From: RGUW01 sp040399325 | Lineage (GTDB): Bacteria; Cyanobacteriota; Cyanobacteriia; PCC-6307; Cyanobiaceae | Direction: 5' to 3' | Assembly: GCA_040399325.1 (NCBI GenBank) | Contig: JBBASJ010000001.1 | Location: 95,331-159,330 of the forward strand | Length of the DNA stretch: 64,000 bases | Part shown: positions 62,200 through 64,000 of the stretch, piece by piece | Layout: the number at the start of each line of letters is the position of its first letter | Position numbering within the stretch: the stretch's first letter is position 1 | Made by a program: the position numbers and the translations under genes | The notes under the pieces: generated by a model | Told to the model about the DNA's origin: nothing | Database searches by the model: none | The model's input: only the letters and a program-made list of their open reading frames with translations

Positions 62200-63111
62200 A
62201 TGAGCTATTCACCGATCACCTACGGCAACAGTCCACTGTTTGAGCGCAGGCCGCTCACCTATAACCCCAATCTGTTGCGCAACCGCTTCAACCAGGTGCT
62301 CACAGGGCTCGCTGGGTCCTTTGCAGCCATTGCGGTATTGCCGCTGTTCCTGGTTCTGATCTATGTGCTGATCCAGGGGGGCAAACTTCTCAGTCTGAGG
62401 CTCTTCGTCGACCTCCCACCGGCTCCAGGCCTTGAAGGCGGCGGCATCGGCAACGCCATTCTGGGAACCATCGTGGTCACGTTGGTCGCCTCACTGATTT
62501 CGATTCCTATTGGCGTCGGCGGCGGAATCTTCCTCAGTGAATACTCACGCAATGGCTGGTTTGCCCAGGCCGTGCGATTCGGCAACGACGTTCTCTCTGG
62601 CGTTCCGTCAATCATCAGCGGTGTTTTCGTCTATGGCATCATCGTGGCCACCCGCGTGATCGCCGGTCAGAGCTACAGCGCCATGGCAGGCGGGATCGCC
62701 CTGTCGGTGCTCATGCTTCCCACCGTCATCAAGACCACCGATGAGGGCCTCAAGCTTGTTCCCCAGGAACTGCGCTGGGGTGCCTATGGAGTGGGAGCCT
62801 CCAAGGTGGTGACCATTCTCAAGATCACTCTGCCGGCAGCGTTCACACCCATTGCCACCGGGGTGGTGCTGGCAATTGCCAGGGCTGCAGGTGAAACGGC
62901 CCCCCTGATCTTCACCGCGCTGTTCTCACCATTCTGGCCTGAAGGTGTGTTCAGCCCGATCGCCTCGATGTCGGTGTTGATCTTCAACTTTGCGATCATG
63001 CCCTATGAGGCCCAGAACGAACTCGCCTGGGCAGCATCCTTCGTGCTCGTGATCATGATCCTGGCAGCGAACCTACTGGCACGCTGGATCAGCAGGGTGG
63101 CGCGCCCATGA
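62200..63111 (+). CDS. pstA: Phosphate ABC transporter permease PstA
   Basis: A 303-residue permease with an EAA-type loop ELRWGAYGVGASKVVTILKI near residue 190 and AIARAAGETAPLIFTALF after it, the PstA signature. Helix GVPSIISGVFVYGIIVATRV is also conserved. It starts 6 bp after pstC and is followed after 76 bp by pstB; the gap contains a 14-bp tandem duplication. Confidence 0.95.
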   Translation: MSYSPITYGNSPLFERRPLTYNPNLLRNRFNQVLTGLAGSFAAIAVLPLFLVLIYVLIQGGKLLSLRLFVDLPPAPGLEGGGIGNAILGTIVVTLVASLISIPIGVGGGIFLSEYSRNGWFAQAVRFGNDVLSGVPSIISGVFVYGIIVATRVIAGQSYSAMAGGIALSVLMLPTVIKTTDEGLKLVPQELRWGAYGVGASKVVTILKITLPAAFTPIATGVVLAIARAAGETAPLIFTALFSPFWPEGVFSPIASMSVLIFNFAIMPYEAQNELAWAASFVLVIMILAANLLARWISRVARP

Positions 63112-63121
63112 AACAGAACGT

Positions 63122-63149
63122 CAAACCGTGATTCGCAAACCGTGATTTG
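63122..63149 (+). repeat. 14-bp tandem duplication between pstA and pstB
   Basis: CAAACCGTGATTCG at 63122-63135 is followed directly by CAAACCGTGATTTG at 63136-63149, differing at one base. It starts 10 bp after the pstA stop, in the leader of pstB. No function visible. Confidence 0.9.
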
Positions 63150-63187
63150 CACCTGACCCGCATCCACTTCCCCACATCTTCACGATC

Positions 63188-63997
63188 ATGATCAGCACGC
63201 CGGACACCATGAGCAAACGCGAAGCCTGCCTGTCACTGCAGAACGTGACCATTTCGTACGGCAAGTTCGAAGCCGTGCGCAACGTCTTCATGGACATTCC
63301 CAACGGAAAGGTGACAGCCTTCATCGGCCCGTCGGGATGCGGCAAGTCAACGGTGCTGCGGGCGCTTAACCGCATGAACGACCTGGTGCCTGGTTGCAGC
63401 CTGAAGGGTCGGGTGCTGTTCGATGGCCATGATCTCTATGAGAAGCGGATTGACCCGGTTGAGGTGCGACGTCGCATTGGCATGGTGTTTCAGAAGCCGA
63501 ACCCGTTTCCCAAGACCATCTACGAAAACATTGCCTTCGGTGCCCGAATCAATGGGTTCAAGGGCGACATGGACGAGCTGGTCGAGCGCTCCCTGCGCAA
63601 GGCCGCTGTCTGGGATGAATGCAAGGACAAGCTCCAGCAAAGCGGCCTGGCCCTTTCAGGTGGTCAGCAGCAGCGGCTGTGCATCGCCCGAGCCATCGCC
63701 ACAGAGCCTGAGGTGATCCTGATGGACGAACCCTGCTCGGCCCTCGATCCGATCTCGACACTGAAGATCGAAGAGACGATGCATGAGCTCAAGCGGAGCT
63801 ACACGATCGTGATCGTGACCCACAACATGCAGCAGGCTGTGCGTGTGGCCGACATGACCGCATTCTTCAACGCAGAAGCCGTGGAGGGCGGCAGCGGCAA
63901 GGTGGGCTACCTCGTTGAGTTCAACGACACTGAGCGCATCTTCAACGCACCCAACCAGCAGGCCACCCAGGACTATGTGAGTGGTCGTTTCGGTTGA
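63188..63997 (+). CDS. pstB: Phosphate ABC transporter ATP-binding protein PstB
   Basis: A 269-residue ATPase powering phosphate import. Walker A FIGPSGCGKSTVLRAL, the PstB-specific VFQKPNPFPKTIYENIAFG, signature LSGGQQQRLCIARAI, and Walker B VILMDEPCSALDPIST are clear; the switch histidine is in IVIVTHNMQQAVRVAD. The ATG at 63188 is used; a second ATG (MSKREACLSL) is 21 bp later and also plausible. It completes the pst run at the end of the window. Confidence 0.97.
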   Translation: MISTPDTMSKREACLSLQNVTISYGKFEAVRNVFMDIPNGKVTAFIGPSGCGKSTVLRALNRMNDLVPGCSLKGRVLFDGHDLYEKRIDPVEVRRRIGMVFQKPNPFPKTIYENIAFGARINGFKGDMDELVERSLRKAAVWDECKDKLQQSGLALSGGQQQRLCIARAIATEPEVILMDEPCSALDPISTLKIEETMHELKRSYTIVIVTHNMQQAVRVADMTAFFNAEAVEGGSGKVGYLVEFNDTERIFNAPNQQATQDYVSGRFG

Positions 63998-64000
63998 TCT

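Noticed and set aside
1..64000. CRISPR arrays, insertion sequences, prophage, tRNA or rRNA genes
   Set aside because: No regularly spaced repeats, transposase or phage gene, or tRNA-like T-loop/acceptor pattern outside coding regions was seen.

Overview
The window comes from the chromosome of a high-GC unicellular picocyanobacterium of the Synechococcus/Cyanobium type. The signs are an allophycocyanin alpha-B gene (apcD), a 47-residue high-light-inducible protein (Hli), the cyanobacterial form of Hfq, HemJ, a Ycf35/DUF1257 protein, several cyanobacteria-restricted DUF families (DUF3370, DUF4330, DUF1995, DUF3110), strongly GC-biased third codon positions, and at least ten copies of the HIP1 octamer GCGATCGC. 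I saw no rRNA, tRNA, CRISPR array, insertion sequence or prophage. This is ordinary, dense core chromosome with short gaps and many tail-to-tail overlaps.

Layout. 1-9.2 kb: the 5' part of metG, a FAD-dependent oxidoreductase, a ribonuclease II-like gene with rpsR and rpmG, pheT and an RlmD/TrmA-type rRNA methyltransferase. 9.4-14.1 kb: a candidate small ORF, apcD with a strong terminator, an 840-bp stretch without a convincing gene, an unusual ribbon-helix-helix/J-domain protein, a secreted DUF3370 protein and a small coiled-coil ORF. 14-18.5 kb: a tightly packed minus-strand run gpsA - phzF-like - spoIID-like - Ap4A phosphorylase - group 3 sigma factor. 18.5-29.4 kb: an SDR, DUF2237, two small conserved proteins, metH-ilvE facing cobN (both ends of B12 use and synthesis), and a small cytosolic protein. 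29.4-36 kb: PHP phosphoesterase, hemJ, an ABC ATPase and a DNA-repair run (flavin reductase - uvrC - small exported protein - Fe-S photolyase).

36-45.8 kb: coaD with a coiled-coil partner, PBP4-type dacB with DUF4330, then DUF1995 - cysteine desulfurase - dapF, in which dapF carries a Cys-rich C-terminal extension, then hfq, leuS and alkB. 45.9-55.7 kb: hli, pgi, a transglycosylase-like protein, an amidase, an M61 peptidase, ycf35-like, purN, argC, ribBA and a cyclophilin. 55.8-61.1 kb: mtnP and the minus-strand operon dnaK - dnaJ - DUF3110 - murQ. 61.2-64 kb: pstC-pstA-pstB for phosphate uptake.

Three regulatory readings are worth keeping. An HLR1-like double repeat (RpaB site) overlaps the likely core promoter of hli. 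A two-repeat Pho-box-like sequence lies between dnaK and pstC. A perfect 6-bp palindrome sits between the DUF3370 gene and the divergent small ORF. The most unusual protein-level observations are the DapF fusion to a C-X3-C-X3-C-X5-C domain next to a cysteine desulfurase, the RHH+J-domain architecture, and the Trp/acidic-rich tail on this DnaK paralogue. I found no clearly new defence, mobile or biosynthetic system.
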